This document shows, in pieces, positions 1 through 6,426 of a DNA stretch of 10,326 bases. The notes below the pieces were generated by a model that worked only from the letters and a program-made list of their open reading frames with translations, did not search any database and had not been told where the DNA came from. Position 1 is the first letter of the stretch; each line of letters opens with the position of its first letter. The position numbers and the translations under genes were made by a program. The DNA is from Hyphomicrobiales bacterium. GTDB taxonomy: Bacteria; Pseudomonadota; Alphaproteobacteria; Rhizobiales; JAJFHB01. Location: the NCBI GenBank assembly GCA_021775795.1, contig JAJFHB010000386.1, forward strand, positions 1 to 10,326, given 5' to 3'.

Positions 1-377
1 AAAATGACATTGGGAGCAATATAGGCGGAATGGCGCACAACACAGCTCGGCACGGCACGAAATCCGGCATCCCGGAATTCATCCTCGCCCCAGCCCTCGA
101 ACTTGCTGTCGACCTTGTCCCACCACTGCGCCTTTCCCGGACCGCCGGGAATTGGCTTCATGTCATTGAGGCGGAACGACAGGAGCACGGCCTTTTTCAG
201 CCACTGATTGACGCACCATTCCCCGTCGATCTTTTCGGCAACGCGCGCCTCTCCACGATCCAGGAGAGTGAGGGCGTTCGTGACCGCATCGCGGATTTCA
301 CCTGTTGTGGTGAAACTGATCTGATCGCGGTCTTCGAATGCCTGATCGATGATGGTGGCGAGGTTTTCTGTGCTCAT
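1..377 (-). CDS. dapD: 2,3,4,5-tetrahydropyridine-2,6-dicarboxylate N-succinyltransferase, N-terminal part (runs off the left edge)
   Basis: The gene starts at an ATG at 377 and stays open for 125 codons to the window edge, so the C-terminal part is missing. The product begins [18 protein letters not shown] and carries the DapD N-terminal signature [18 protein letters not shown] (residues 52-69), followed by the conserved [19 protein letters not shown] stretch that leads into the left-handed beta-helix acyltransferase domain (from about residue 105). DapD is a cytoplasmic trimer that transfers succinyl from succinyl-CoA to tetrahydrodipicolinate in the succinylase branch of the diaminopimelate/lysine pathway, which feeds peptidoglycan and protein synthesis. 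It is the last visible gene of the leftward cluster, 39 bases after the HAD phosphatase stop. The Shine-Dalgarno is weak (GGATG about 8 bases upstream of the ATG). Identification is from recognised family sequence and is firm; catalytic residues of the beta-helix cannot be checked because they lie outside the window. Confidence 0.95.
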   Translation of the reverse strand, partial: MSTENLATIIDQAFEDRDQISFTTTGEIRDAVTNALTLLDRGEARVAEKIDGEWCVNQWLKKAVLLSFRLNDMKPIPGGPGKAQWWDKVDSKFEGWGEDEFRDAGFRAVPSCVVRHSAYIAPNVI

Positions 378-416
378 GTCTTTACATCCGTGGTGAGGGA
401 GCTGCCGTCTCAGGTG

Positions 417-1130
417 CTATGAGGTGAGGCCTGTTAGAAACTTAGACAAGTCTTCTGTCTGGTGATGCACATAGTCCGGTCGTTCGGTGATGCCGTGCTG
501 TTCATTGATGAAGGCAGCGGACGTGTTTTGTGGAGAATGTACCAGCACCGTTGTCATGCCAAGCTCGTGCGATGGTTCAAGGTTTCGCGGCATGTCTTCA
601 AACATCGCAGCCCGGGTTGCGTCAAAACCGGCATGTTCGATAAACATCGCATAGGCGACAGGTTCCGGCTTTGGAATGTAATCCGCATCCGAAATATCGA
701 ACACCAGCTCGAAATGATCGCGGATACCTATTTTCCCCAATACGTTTTCCGCATGCCCGTGTGAGCCGTTTGTGAAAACCAGCTTGCGGCCCGGGAGTTT
801 GTCGAGAGCCTGTGACAAGGCGGCATTCGCATCCAGCACCGAAACGTCAATGTTATGCACATAGTCCAGAAAGTGCTGGGGGTCGATGTCATGACGCGAC
901 ATCAACCCGCGCAGGGTTGTGCCATATTCGTAGAAGTATTTTTTCTGCAGTTTTCGGGCTTCCGTAAACTCCACCTGCAGCAGTTCGGATATGTAACTGC
1001 CCATGAGCTGATCAACCTGCGCAAAGAGGTCGCAATGGGCCGGGTACAGCGTGTTGTCCAGATCGAACACCCAGGTATCCACATGCGCAAATCCGCCTCT
1101 GTCCGGCATAGGCTTTTGTCCGCTGTTCAT
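417..1130 (-). CDS. HAD-superfamily phosphatase, pyrimidine 5'-nucleotidase type
   Basis: A 237-residue cytoplasmic HAD hydrolase. HAD motif I is VFDLDNTLYP (nucleophile D23, acid/base D25), motif II is LVFTNGS (T120), motif III is the Lys of YIPKPEP (K154), and motif IV is FEDMPRN (E178, D179). A helical cap of about 90 residues sits between motifs I and II. The DLDNTLYP form, the cap size and the length match the family annotated as pyrimidine 5'-nucleotidase (SDT1/YjjG-like), which dephosphorylates UMP/CMP-type nucleotides; the true substrate cannot be read from sequence. The reading frame stays open upstream to 1271, inside argB, but that extension would overlap argB by 125 bases and has no homologous look. 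The ATG at 1130, 16 bases after the argB stop, is preferred, with an ATG at 1109 as the alternative. No clear Shine-Dalgarno precedes 1130, so translational coupling to argB is likely. It lies between argB and dapD, an order I recall from other alphaproteobacteria. Confidence 0.9.
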   Translation of the reverse strand: MNSGQKPMPDRGGFAHVDTWVFDLDNTLYPAHCDLFAQVDQLMGSYISELLQVEFTEARKLQKKYFYEYGTTLRGLMSRHDIDPQHFLDYVHNIDVSVLDANAALSQALDKLPGRKLVFTNGSHGHAENVLGKIGIRDHFELVFDISDADYIPKPEPVAYAMFIEHAGFDATRAAMFEDMPRNLEPSHELGMTTVLVHSPQNTSAAFINEQHGITERPDYVHHQTEDLSKFLTGLTS

Positions 1131-1146
1131 CTGTTGTGCCCGAGAT

Positions 1147-2055
1147 TCATGAAATGCGTGTGCCCTGGCCGTGCTCCGTGAAGAGCTCAAGCAAAACAAT
1201 GTGAGGCACGCGCCCATCAATAATGACAACCCCTTCGACACCGCTTTCCACGGTGTTAATGGCGGTTTCAAGTTTTGGGATCATGCCGCCTGAAATTGTA
1301 CCATCCGCGATCAGGTTGCGTGCATCTTTGAGCTCGAGTTCACGGATAAGCTGTCCGTTCTGGTCGAGAACGCCGGTGACATCCGTGAGCATCAGCAAAC
1401 GCTTTGCGCTCATCGCCGTTGCAATAGCCCCGGCGGCCGTATCCGCATTGATGTTGTAGGTGGCGCCATCTTTGGAAACACCTATCGGAGCGATGATGGG
1501 AATAATATCGCTCGCGGACATTGTTTCCAGAATGGCCGGATTGATGGTTTCCGGTTCGCCGACAAAACCGAGGTCGATAATCTGTTCGATGTTTGAATTG
1601 GGGTCCCGTTTGGTTCTCCGCAGCTTCCGCGCCGTGATCAGGTTGCCGTCCTTGCCGGAGATACCAACGGCGCGCCCGCCCGCCTGGTGGATGGAAGAAA
1701 CCACCTGCTTGTTGATGGAGCCTGCAAGGACCATTTCCACCACCTCAACAGTGGCGGCATCGGTAATGCGCAGGCCATCGGCGAAATTGCTCTTGATCTG
1801 AAGACGCTCAAGCATCGAGCCGATCTGCGGCCCGCCGCCGTGCACGACAATCGGATTAATGCCGCTTTGTTTGAGCTGTACAATGTCACGCGCAAATTTA
1901 GCCGAGAGGTCGCTGTCCCCCATGGCGTGTCCGCCATATTTGACCACAACGGTCTTATTGTCATAGCGCTGCATGAAGGGCAGGGCTTCGGACAAAATCC
2001 GCGCCTTGTCCTGCAACCTTGCAACTACTGCCTCGCTGTCGTCCATACTGCTCAT
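1147..2055 (-). CDS. argB: Acetylglutamate kinase (NAGK)
   Basis: A 302-residue amino-acid kinase that phosphorylates N-acetyl-L-glutamate with ATP, the second step of arginine synthesis, in the cytoplasm. Visible motifs in order are [12 protein letters not shown] (K39, phosphate binding), [11 protein letters not shown] (residues 69-79), GLRITD (94-99), the [14 protein letters not shown] stretch (106-119), [10 protein letters not shown] (131-140), [12 protein letters not shown] (201-212), [11 protein letters not shown] (221-231) and [11 protein letters not shown] (255-265, K261). The N-terminal helix before the first strand (residues 5-31) is the extension associated with hexameric, arginine-inhibited NAGKs. 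Feedback inhibition is therefore likely, but this is inference from family knowledge. The ATG at 2055 is chosen, and an ATG at 2046 is an equally placed alternative nine bases in. It follows engB by 52 bases and is followed 16 bases later by the HAD phosphatase. Confidence 0.97.
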   Translation of the reverse strand: MSSMDDSEAVVARLQDKARILSEALPFMQRYDNKTVVVKYGGHAMGDSDLSAKFARDIVQLKQSGINPIVVHGGGPQIGSMLERLQIKSNFADGLRITDAATVEVVEMVLAGSINKQVVSSIHQAGGRAVGISGKDGNLITARKLRRTKRDPNSNIEQIIDLGFVGEPETINPAILETMSASDIIPIIAPIGVSKDGATYNINADTAAGAIATAMSAKRLLMLTDVTGVLDQNGQLIRELELKDARNLIADGTISGGMIPKLETAINTVESGVEGVVIIDGRVPHIVLLELFTEHGQGTRIS

Positions 2056-2107
2056 TGCCGGTTGTCCATGCTCATCCCGTCTGACCGCGAGCCTTATAAA
2101 CGAAACA

Positions 2108-2764
2108 TCAATGCCCGGCCAGAGAGCAGATTTCTGCGCGCAGTTCTGCGACGCCGGTACTCTTGGCGCTGGAAGTTGTGTGGACGATGGGGTGTGCTGC
2201 GGGATGCCGCTTCAACGCTGCAATTGTTGTGGCGACCGCATCCTCAAACTCGTTCTGTCTGGGCTTGTCGCATTTCGTCAGCACAATCTGGTAGGAGACC
2301 GCTGCTTCGTCCAGCAGATCCATGATCTCCACATCATTGGGTTTGATGCCATGACGCGAATCGATCAGCATGAAGAGACGCCGCAAATTGGCACGGCCCC
2401 GGAGATAATCGCGCACCAGTCGGTTCCACGCTTCAGACTTCGCCCGCTCGGCCCGCGCATAGCCGTAACCGGGCATGTCGACCAGCAAATGCGATACTCC
2501 AAGAGTGAAGAAGTTGAGCTCGCGCGTGCGCCCCGGAGTGTTGGATGTGCGGGCAAGTGTCTTGCGGCCTGTGAGAGCGTTGAGGAGGCTCGATTTCCCC
2601 ACGTTCGACCGCCCCGCAAAGGCCACTTCAACAAGGTCTGAAACAGGCAACCCTTCAAGGGCGACAACACCCTTCACGAACTCACTGGGTCCGGCGAACA
2701 GAAGACGGCCGGCCTCCAATGTTTCAGGTGTGAACTCCGGTTGCCATGAGGCGCTATCTGTCAT
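2108..2764 (-). CDS. engB: Ribosome biogenesis GTP-binding protein YihA/YsxC (EngB)
   Basis: A 218-residue single-domain TRAFAC GTPase required for large-subunit ribosome assembly in the characterised bacteria. G1/P-loop is GRSNVGKS (51-58), the conserved TSNTPGRT segment (73-80) covers G2, G3 is DMPGYGYA (96-103), G4 is TKCDK (163-167) and G5 is SSAKSTG (198-204). The size agrees with the family (about 200-220 residues). The frame is open upstream to 2854, but that would push the gene into yidC. The ATG at 2764, 22 bases after the yidC stop, gives the normal N-terminus ([11 protein letters not shown] then the [11 protein letters not shown] segment just before G1). It sits between yidC and argB in the leftward cluster, consistent with co-expression of ribosome assembly and membrane insertion genes. 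No visible anomaly. Confidence 0.96.
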   Translation of the reverse strand: MTDSASWQPEFTPETLEAGRLLFAGPSEFVKGVVALEGLPVSDLVEVAFAGRSNVGKSSLLNALTGRKTLARTSNTPGRTRELNFFTLGVSHLLVDMPGYGYARAERAKSEAWNRLVRDYLRGRANLRRLFMLIDSRHGIKPNDVEIMDLLDEAAVSYQIVLTKCDKPRQNEFEDAVATTIAALKRHPAAHPIVHTTSSAKSTGVAELRAEICSLAGH

Positions 2765-2786
2765 GACCAGACATAAGGGCCAGACA

Positions 2787-4610
2787 TCAGGAGTCGCCTT
2801 CCTGTGTTTTTTTCTTGCGGGTGAATGTCTGCTTGATGTTGCTGAAGAGCTCAACTTTCACGCCTTGCCTCGACATGATCACCCACTGCTGCGCGATGGA
2901 AAGTGAGTTGTTCCAAGCCCAGTAGATGATCAGCCCAGCCGGGAATGTTGCCAGCAGGAATGTGAAGAACACAGGCATCCAGTTGAAAATCATTGCCTGT
3001 GTCGGATCCGGCGGAGGCGGATTGAGGCGCATCTGCACAAACATGGTGATGCCCATGATGAGTGGCCAGACGCCGATGGCGAGAAAGGAAGGCGGGTCCC
3101 AGGGGATCAGGCCAAACAGATTGAACAACGTGGTCGGATCCGGCGCTGAGAGGTCCTGAATCCAGCCGATGAAGGGTGCGTGGCGCATTTCGATGGTGCC
3201 GAACAGCACCTTATAAAGCGCAAAGAACACCGGAATCTGGATCAGAATCGGTAAACAGCCCGCCGCCGGATTGACTTTCTCTTTCTTATAAAGAGCCATC
3301 GTCTCCTGTTGCAGCTTGGGTTTGTCATCAGCATAGCGCTCGCGGAGTTTCATGACTTCCGGTTGCAGCTTTTTCATCCGCCCCATGGAGACGTAGGATT
3401 TGTTCGCCAGCGGGAAGAACACGATCTTTACGCAAACCGTGACGGCAAGGATGGCGAAGCCGAAATTGCCGAGGATGTTGTAGAAAAAGTCGAGGACGGA
3501 AAACAACGGGATGGTGATGAAGAAAAACCATCCCCAGTCGATCAGGTTGTGAAAGTTTTCAATCTCGAAAGTTTCTTCATACTCATCAATGATGGAGACA
3601 ATCTTGGCGCCGGCGAAAAGATGAGCTTCTGAGTGGCCGATCGTACCGTCCGCAATCTCCACACCTTGTTCGTGCACATAATCCATGCGGTAAATGTCAC
3701 CGCTGCCGTTGTTGTTCCTGATGATGCGCGATCTGAGATCAGCGTCCTGCTGTGGCAGCAGGGCGACCGCCCAGTATTTGTCGGATATGCCCAGCCAGCC
3801 GCCGACGGAGTTGAACTTCTTTGTGTTGCTATCGTCGTCTTCCAGATCGTCATAGTCGACCTCGAAGGCTGTCTCGAGCCAGCCGACAAAGCCTTCATGC
3901 AAGACGAAGAAATCAAGAATTTCAGGCGTACCATAGCGCGCCACCTGGCCGAAGGGATGCAGTTGCACCGTATTGCCACTGGTGTTGTAGACTTCGTCTT
4001 CAACCGTGAAGAGATAATTTTCGTCCAGTGAAATTGTGCGCGTGAATATCAGGCCGGCACCATTGTCGTAAGTCAGCGTGACCGGGTCCTCTTCCGTCAG
4101 CACCTGGTATTCGTCGGCGCTCCAGACGGTATCAATTTTGGGAACGTCAATGCCGCTGTTTGCGGGGACCTGCCAGGCGAAATAGGCAAAGTAGGCATTG
4201 CTTGTGCCAACCGGTGAGAGCAGCGTGATGATCGGACTCTCTTCGTCCACCGTTTCGTGGTAGCGGCGCAGTCTCAGATCATCAATGCGCGCACCGGTCA
4301 GATTGATAGAGCCTTCAAGTGCAGGCGTGTCGATCATAATGCGTGCCGAGGCGCTGATCGTGGCTTCACGGTCGACTGCTGTTTCACCAATGATGGGAAC
4401 GTCAGAAGTGTCGCCAGAAACCGACGGTTCGTCACCCAGATCGGGAAGCGCGCTATTCTCGCCGCCGTCTTGCGTTGCTGTCTGCTCGGTCGCTTCCAGA
4501 CGCTGGCGTTCTTCTTCCATTTTCGGAATGCCGAAAAACACCTGCCACGCAATCAGCACCACGGCTGACAGGGCAATGGCCAGCATGAATTCCCGGTTAT
4601 TACCACCCAT
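2787..4610 (-). CDS. yidC: Membrane protein insertase YidC (Oxa1/Alb3 family, Gram-negative type)
   Basis: A 607-residue inner-membrane protein that inserts and folds membrane proteins alone or with SecYEG. The N-terminal anchor helix covers about residues 8-26. A charged, Thr/Gly-rich linker (30-80) leads to the large periplasmic P1 beta-domain (about 85-350), which is the Gram-negative architecture. The conserved 60KD_IMP/Oxa1 core (about 360-580) follows: helices near 360-380, 382-402, 450-472, 505-526 and 542-568, with the cytoplasmic coiled hairpin MKKLQPEVMKLRERYADDKPK at about 412-432. The tail is basic (TRKKKTQ). A very acidic patch in P1 (residues 250-260, VDYDDLEDDDS) is noticeable. 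The ATG at 4610 has an AGGAA Shine-Dalgarno about 9 bases upstream. It follows rnpA after 32 bases with no yidD between them, and engB follows after 22 bases. Length and motifs are normal for alphaproteobacterial YidC. Confidence 0.97.
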   Translation of the reverse strand: MGGNNREFMLAIALSAVVLIAWQVFFGIPKMEEERQRLEATEQTATQDGGENSALPDLGDEPSVSGDTSDVPIIGETAVDREATISASARIMIDTPALEGSINLTGARIDDLRLRRYHETVDEESPIITLLSPVGTSNAYFAYFAWQVPANSGIDVPKIDTVWSADEYQVLTEEDPVTLTYDNGAGLIFTRTISLDENYLFTVEDEVYNTSGNTVQLHPFGQVARYGTPEILDFFVLHEGFVGWLETAFEVDYDDLEDDDSNTKKFNSVGGWLGISDKYWAVALLPQQDADLRSRIIRNNNGSGDIYRMDYVHEQGVEIADGTIGHSEAHLFAGAKIVSIIDEYEETFEIENFHNLIDWGWFFFITIPLFSVLDFFYNILGNFGFAILAVTVCVKIVFFPLANKSYVSMGRMKKLQPEVMKLRERYADDKPKLQQETMALYKKEKVNPAAGCLPILIQIPVFFALYKVLFGTIEMRHAPFIGWIQDLSAPDPTTLFNLFGLIPWDPPSFLAIGVWPLIMGITMFVQMRLNPPPPDPTQAMIFNWMPVFFTFLLATFPAGLIIYWAWNNSLSIAQQWVIMSRQGVKVELFSNIKQTFTRKKKTQEGDS

Positions 4611-4642
4611 GCGATCTATTCCTCACAGCATCAGCCACAGCA

Positions 4643-4990
4643 CTAATGGCTGCTTCCGGTCCGGCGTTTGCCGTGAACCACGGCCAAAGCGGTTTCAAAG
4701 TCCTGTTTGAGCCTGTCAAAGGGGCGGGTCAAGGTTTGACGGCGCCCAATGACGACATAATCGAATCCAACTTGTGCAAGATCCCACATCACCAGCCGTG
4801 CAGCCTCCCGCAGCCGTCGCCGTGCGCGGTTGCGCTGCGGCGAGTTCCCAACGCGTTTGGATACCGTGAACCCGATGCGGGGTTCAGCCTCATCCTCGCG
4901 GTTATGGGCCTGCAGGACGAGACCATCGACAGCACACTTGCGGCCTTTCGCAGCCCTGAGAAACTCACGTCTGCGCTTTAGCCCTTGCAT
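4643..4990 (-). CDS. rnpA: Ribonuclease P protein component
   Basis: A 115-residue basic protein that binds RNase P RNA and helps mature tRNA 5' ends. It opens MQGLKRRREFLRAAKGRK, contains the family core IGFTVSKRVGNSPQRNRAR (39-57) with the RNR signature (53-65, rich in Arg), and ends with the DYVVIGRRQTLTRPFDRL segment (77-94). The start is uncertain. An in-frame GTG at 5026, directly after the rpmH stop, would add 12 residues (127 aa), but it has no Shine-Dalgarno and the family usually begins just before the LKRRREF segment. The ATG at 4990 was therefore chosen, though its own Shine-Dalgarno (GGACG) is weak. It is co-transcribed with rpmH, the classic pairing, and followed by yidC. Confidence 0.93.
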   Translation of the reverse strand: MQGLKRRREFLRAAKGRKCAVDGLVLQAHNREDEAEPRIGFTVSKRVGNSPQRNRARRRLREAARLVMWDLAQVGFDYVVIGRRQTLTRPFDRLKQDFETALAVVHGKRRTGSSH

Positions 4991-5026
4991 CGGATCGTCC
5001 GCACCCGCTTCGCGCGGGAAAGCCAC

Positions 5027-5161
5027 CTAAGCCGAAAGACGCTTACGTCCGCGCGAACGCCGGCGTGAGAGTACCCTCATTCCGTTTTTAGTCGCCGAGC
5101 GGGACCGAAATCCATGACGACGCTTACGAACCAGATTACTCGGTTGAAATGTTCGTTTCAC
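5027..5161 (-). CDS. rpmH: 50S ribosomal protein L34
   Basis: A 44-codon gene encoding the complete L34. It reads (M)[20 protein letters not shown], continues with the [20 protein letters not shown] block, and ends LSA, matching the near-invariant family sequence and length. The start is GTG at 5161, not ATG. It is fixed by the invariant KRTFQPS N-terminus and by a clear GGAG Shine-Dalgarno at 5168-5171 (minus strand) six bases upstream. L34 is a small, very basic protein of the large ribosomal subunit. It is the first gene of the leftward cluster. Its TAG stop is directly followed by a possible GTG start of rnpA. The predicted promoter lies about 130-160 bases upstream, leaving a leader of roughly 120 nt. 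Confidence 0.97.
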   Translation of the reverse strand: MKRTFQPSNLVRKRRHGFRSRSATKNGMRVLSRRRSRGRKRLSA

Positions 5162-5237
5162 AACAAACTCCAGAGCCTTTGCGCCAGCATTTTCCCCTTA
5201 TTGGGCTTCATGTGGCGCTTCCATACGAAAATCCACC

Positions 5238-5262
5238 GTGCGCGGCACTGCAGTCAGCGCAC
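5238..5262 (-). repeat. Inverted repeat in the predicted rpmH leader
   Basis: GTGCGC (5238-5243) and GCGCAC (5257-5262) form a perfect 6-bp stem around a 13-nt loop that itself contains the palindrome ACTGCAGT (5247-5254). It falls inside the predicted transcribed leader of rpmH, 20-45 nt after the inferred start site. It could be a leader hairpin or a protein site, or it could be chance in GC-rich DNA. No U-run follows it on either strand, so it is not a classical terminator. Confidence 0.35.
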
Positions 5263-5289
5263 CCACGATGGTTCAGAAGATCGAGCGGG

Positions 5290-5318
5290 CTTATAGGATC
5301 ATAGCGCGCTGAAGTCAA
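5290..5318 (-). promoter_or_regulatory. Predicted sigma70-type promoter for the rpmH-rnpA-yidC operon
   Basis: On the minus strand, TTGACT (5318-5313) and TATAAG (5295-5290) are separated by exactly 17 bases, close to the consensus -35/-10 arrangement. Transcription would begin near 5283, about 120 nt before the rpmH GTG. It is the best promoter match seen in the divergent intergenic region and faces the first gene of the cluster. A second TATGAT lies inside the spacer but has no suitably placed -35. This is prediction only. Confidence 0.7.
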
Positions 5319-5438
5319 CGAATCCTGCCGCATTTCATGTCAGTTGGGAACACTTTCATCTCTGGTCACGGATTCTGACGCTCAATCACTTTACCTTGAG
5401 CCCGTATGTTCCGGGTGCGGTCGAATTCTAACTAGTCG

Positions 5439-5456
5439 GGTATACCATCAATGATG
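5439..5456. promoter_or_regulatory. Abutting palindromes upstream of the DUF547 gene, possible operator
   Basis: GGTATACC (5439-5446) is a perfect 8-base palindrome. CATCAATGATG (5446-5456) is an odd palindrome with arms CATCA/TGATG around a central A, and the two share one base. They sit 41-58 bases before the 5497 start, where a regulator could act. No matching repeat was seen elsewhere in the window, so an operator role is only a suggestion. Confidence 0.25.
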
Positions 5457-5496
5457 TGCATTTGGGCGCGTCTGGATTTGAGGGAACAGCTCGATA

Positions 5497-6351
5497 ATGA
5501 CCGGATATGGGATGATTGCCGTCGCGAGTAAAACGGGGCCTGCGATGCGCGCAGCAGCGCTTGCCGTCGTTGTGTCATTGCTCTGCCTTGCACCCCGTAT
5601 CGCCAATGCCGCTGAGCTCAGCCAGATCTTTGCTGCAAATGATGCAAGCTCAACCCAAACGATCAATCACGCCGCCTGGGACCAACTTCTGGCGAGCCAT
5701 CTCAGCATGGGAAACGAGGGTGTCGCTCTGTTTGCCTACAGCAATGTTAATGCCGGCGAACGGGCAGCCCTTAAGGGATATATTGAGACACTGGAAGCAG
5801 TTAACGTCACATCACTCAGCCGCGATGTGCAGATGGCCTACTGGATCAACCTCTATAACGCGGTGACAGTTGAAGTCATATTGCAGAATTTTCCGCTTGC
5901 ATCCATCCGCGACATTTCTTCAGGCCTATTCAGTTCCGGTCCGTGGGACGCCGAAATGGTCTCTGTTCAGGGACACACCTTGACGCTCAATGACATCGAG
6001 CATGAAATTCTGCGGCCGATCTGGCACGACCCGCGCATTCATTATGTGGTGAATTGTGCCTCCATCGGCTGTCCGAACCTGGCGCCGGTCGCCTATACGG
6101 CGGAGAACCTTTCAGAGCTGCTGGAGCGCGGCGCTCACGACTACATCAATCATTCCCGCGGCGTCCGCGTCGAGAACGGCCGTGTCATTGCCTCCAGGCT
6201 TTTTCGTTGGTATGCGGATGACTTCGGCTCAAGGGAAGAACTCTTCGACCATTTTCGCACCTACGCGGATCCCGATTTGCGCAGCGCGCTGGAAGGGCAT
6301 TCGCGGATATACGATTATGAATACGACTGGTCGCTGAACGGCGGCAGTTAA
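5497..6351 (+). CDS. DUF547 domain protein, predicted exported
   Basis: A 284-residue protein of the DUF547 family, whose function is unknown to me. Family hallmarks are clear: QMAYWINLYNAVTVEVIL (112-129), the LTLNDIEHEILRP block (162-174), then DPRIHYVVNCASIGCPNLAP (178-197) with two cysteines spaced C187-x4-C192 and conserved His at 169 and 182. A hydrophobic run (about residues 18-32) followed by RIANA-AE suggests a Sec signal peptide cleaved after about residue 38, so the domain is probably periplasmic or surface-exposed. The ATG at 5497 has AGGGA 11 bases upstream. An in-frame ATG at 5545, with GGGG six bases upstream, would give a more ordinary signal peptide (MRAAALAVVV) and is a serious alternative. 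It is followed by the TVP38-like gene after 75 bases on the same strand. Family assignment is strong; biochemical role is unknown. Confidence 0.9.
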   Translation: MTGYGMIAVASKTGPAMRAAALAVVVSLLCLAPRIANAAELSQIFAANDASSTQTINHAAWDQLLASHLSMGNEGVALFAYSNVNAGERAALKGYIETLEAVNVTSLSRDVQMAYWINLYNAVTVEVILQNFPLASIRDISSGLFSSGPWDAEMVSVQGHTLTLNDIEHEILRPIWHDPRIHYVVNCASIGCPNLAPVAYTAENLSELLERGAHDYINHSRGVRVENGRVIASRLFRWYADDFGSREELFDHFRTYADPDLRSALEGHSRIYDYEYDWSLNGGS

Positions 6352-6392
6352 AAAAATCTGTCATCTGGAATTCTTCATAGAGATCGAACATG

Positions 6393-6408
6393 TGCGCTTT
6401 GGAGCGCA
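6393..6408 (+). repeat. Small hairpin before the TVP38-family gene
   Basis: TGCGCT-TTGG-AGCGCA is a perfect 6-bp stem with a 4-base loop. It lies in the 75-base gap between the DUF547 and TVP38-like genes, 11 bases before the AAAGG ribosome-binding region and 18 bases before the start codon. No T-run follows it, so it is not a standard terminator. It could tune translation or mRNA stability, or be chance. Confidence 0.3.
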
Positions 6409-6426
6409 GACAAGAAAGGCGCGACG

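Larger units (their letters stand above)
5162..5496. other. Divergent intergenic region (335 bases)
   Basis: This is the only gene-free stretch over 300 bases. It separates the leftward rpmH cluster from the rightward DUF547 cluster. It contains the rpmH Shine-Dalgarno and leader, the leader inverted repeat, a strong minus-strand promoter candidate (5290-5318), and a pair of small palindromes (5439-5456) near the rightward gene. No convincing plus-strand -35/-10 pair was found, no DnaA-box cluster or tRNA was seen, and no open frame here looks like a real gene. Confidence 0.8.

Noticed and set aside
30..422. A 130-codon plus-strand frame at the left edge
   Set aside because: Antisense to dapD, whose conserved N-terminal sequence is unmistakable on the minus strand.
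1131..1271. Upstream extension of the HAD phosphatase with an apparent hydrophobic leader
   Set aside because: The extension is the argB 3' end read in another frame. HAD phosphatases of this type are cytoplasmic and the ATG at 1130 gives a normal N-terminus.
2765..2854. Upstream extension of engB by 30 residues
   Set aside because: It would overlap the yidC 3' end, and the 218-residue form starting at 2764 matches family length.
5114..5296. A 60-codon plus-strand frame across rpmH and its leader
   Set aside because: Mostly antisense to rpmH, which is firmly identified; no ribosome site or family resemblance.
5347..5372. Possible ECF-type promoter (GGAAC, then CGGA after 17 bases) facing the DUF547 gene
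   Set aside because: The -35 half resembles the general-stress EcfG element, but the -10 half is not CGTT and the site is about 145 bases from the start codon.
5320..5375. Two GANTC (CcrM-type) sites near the rpmH promoter
   Set aside because: About one such site is expected by chance in a region this size, so two carry no evidence of cell-cycle control.
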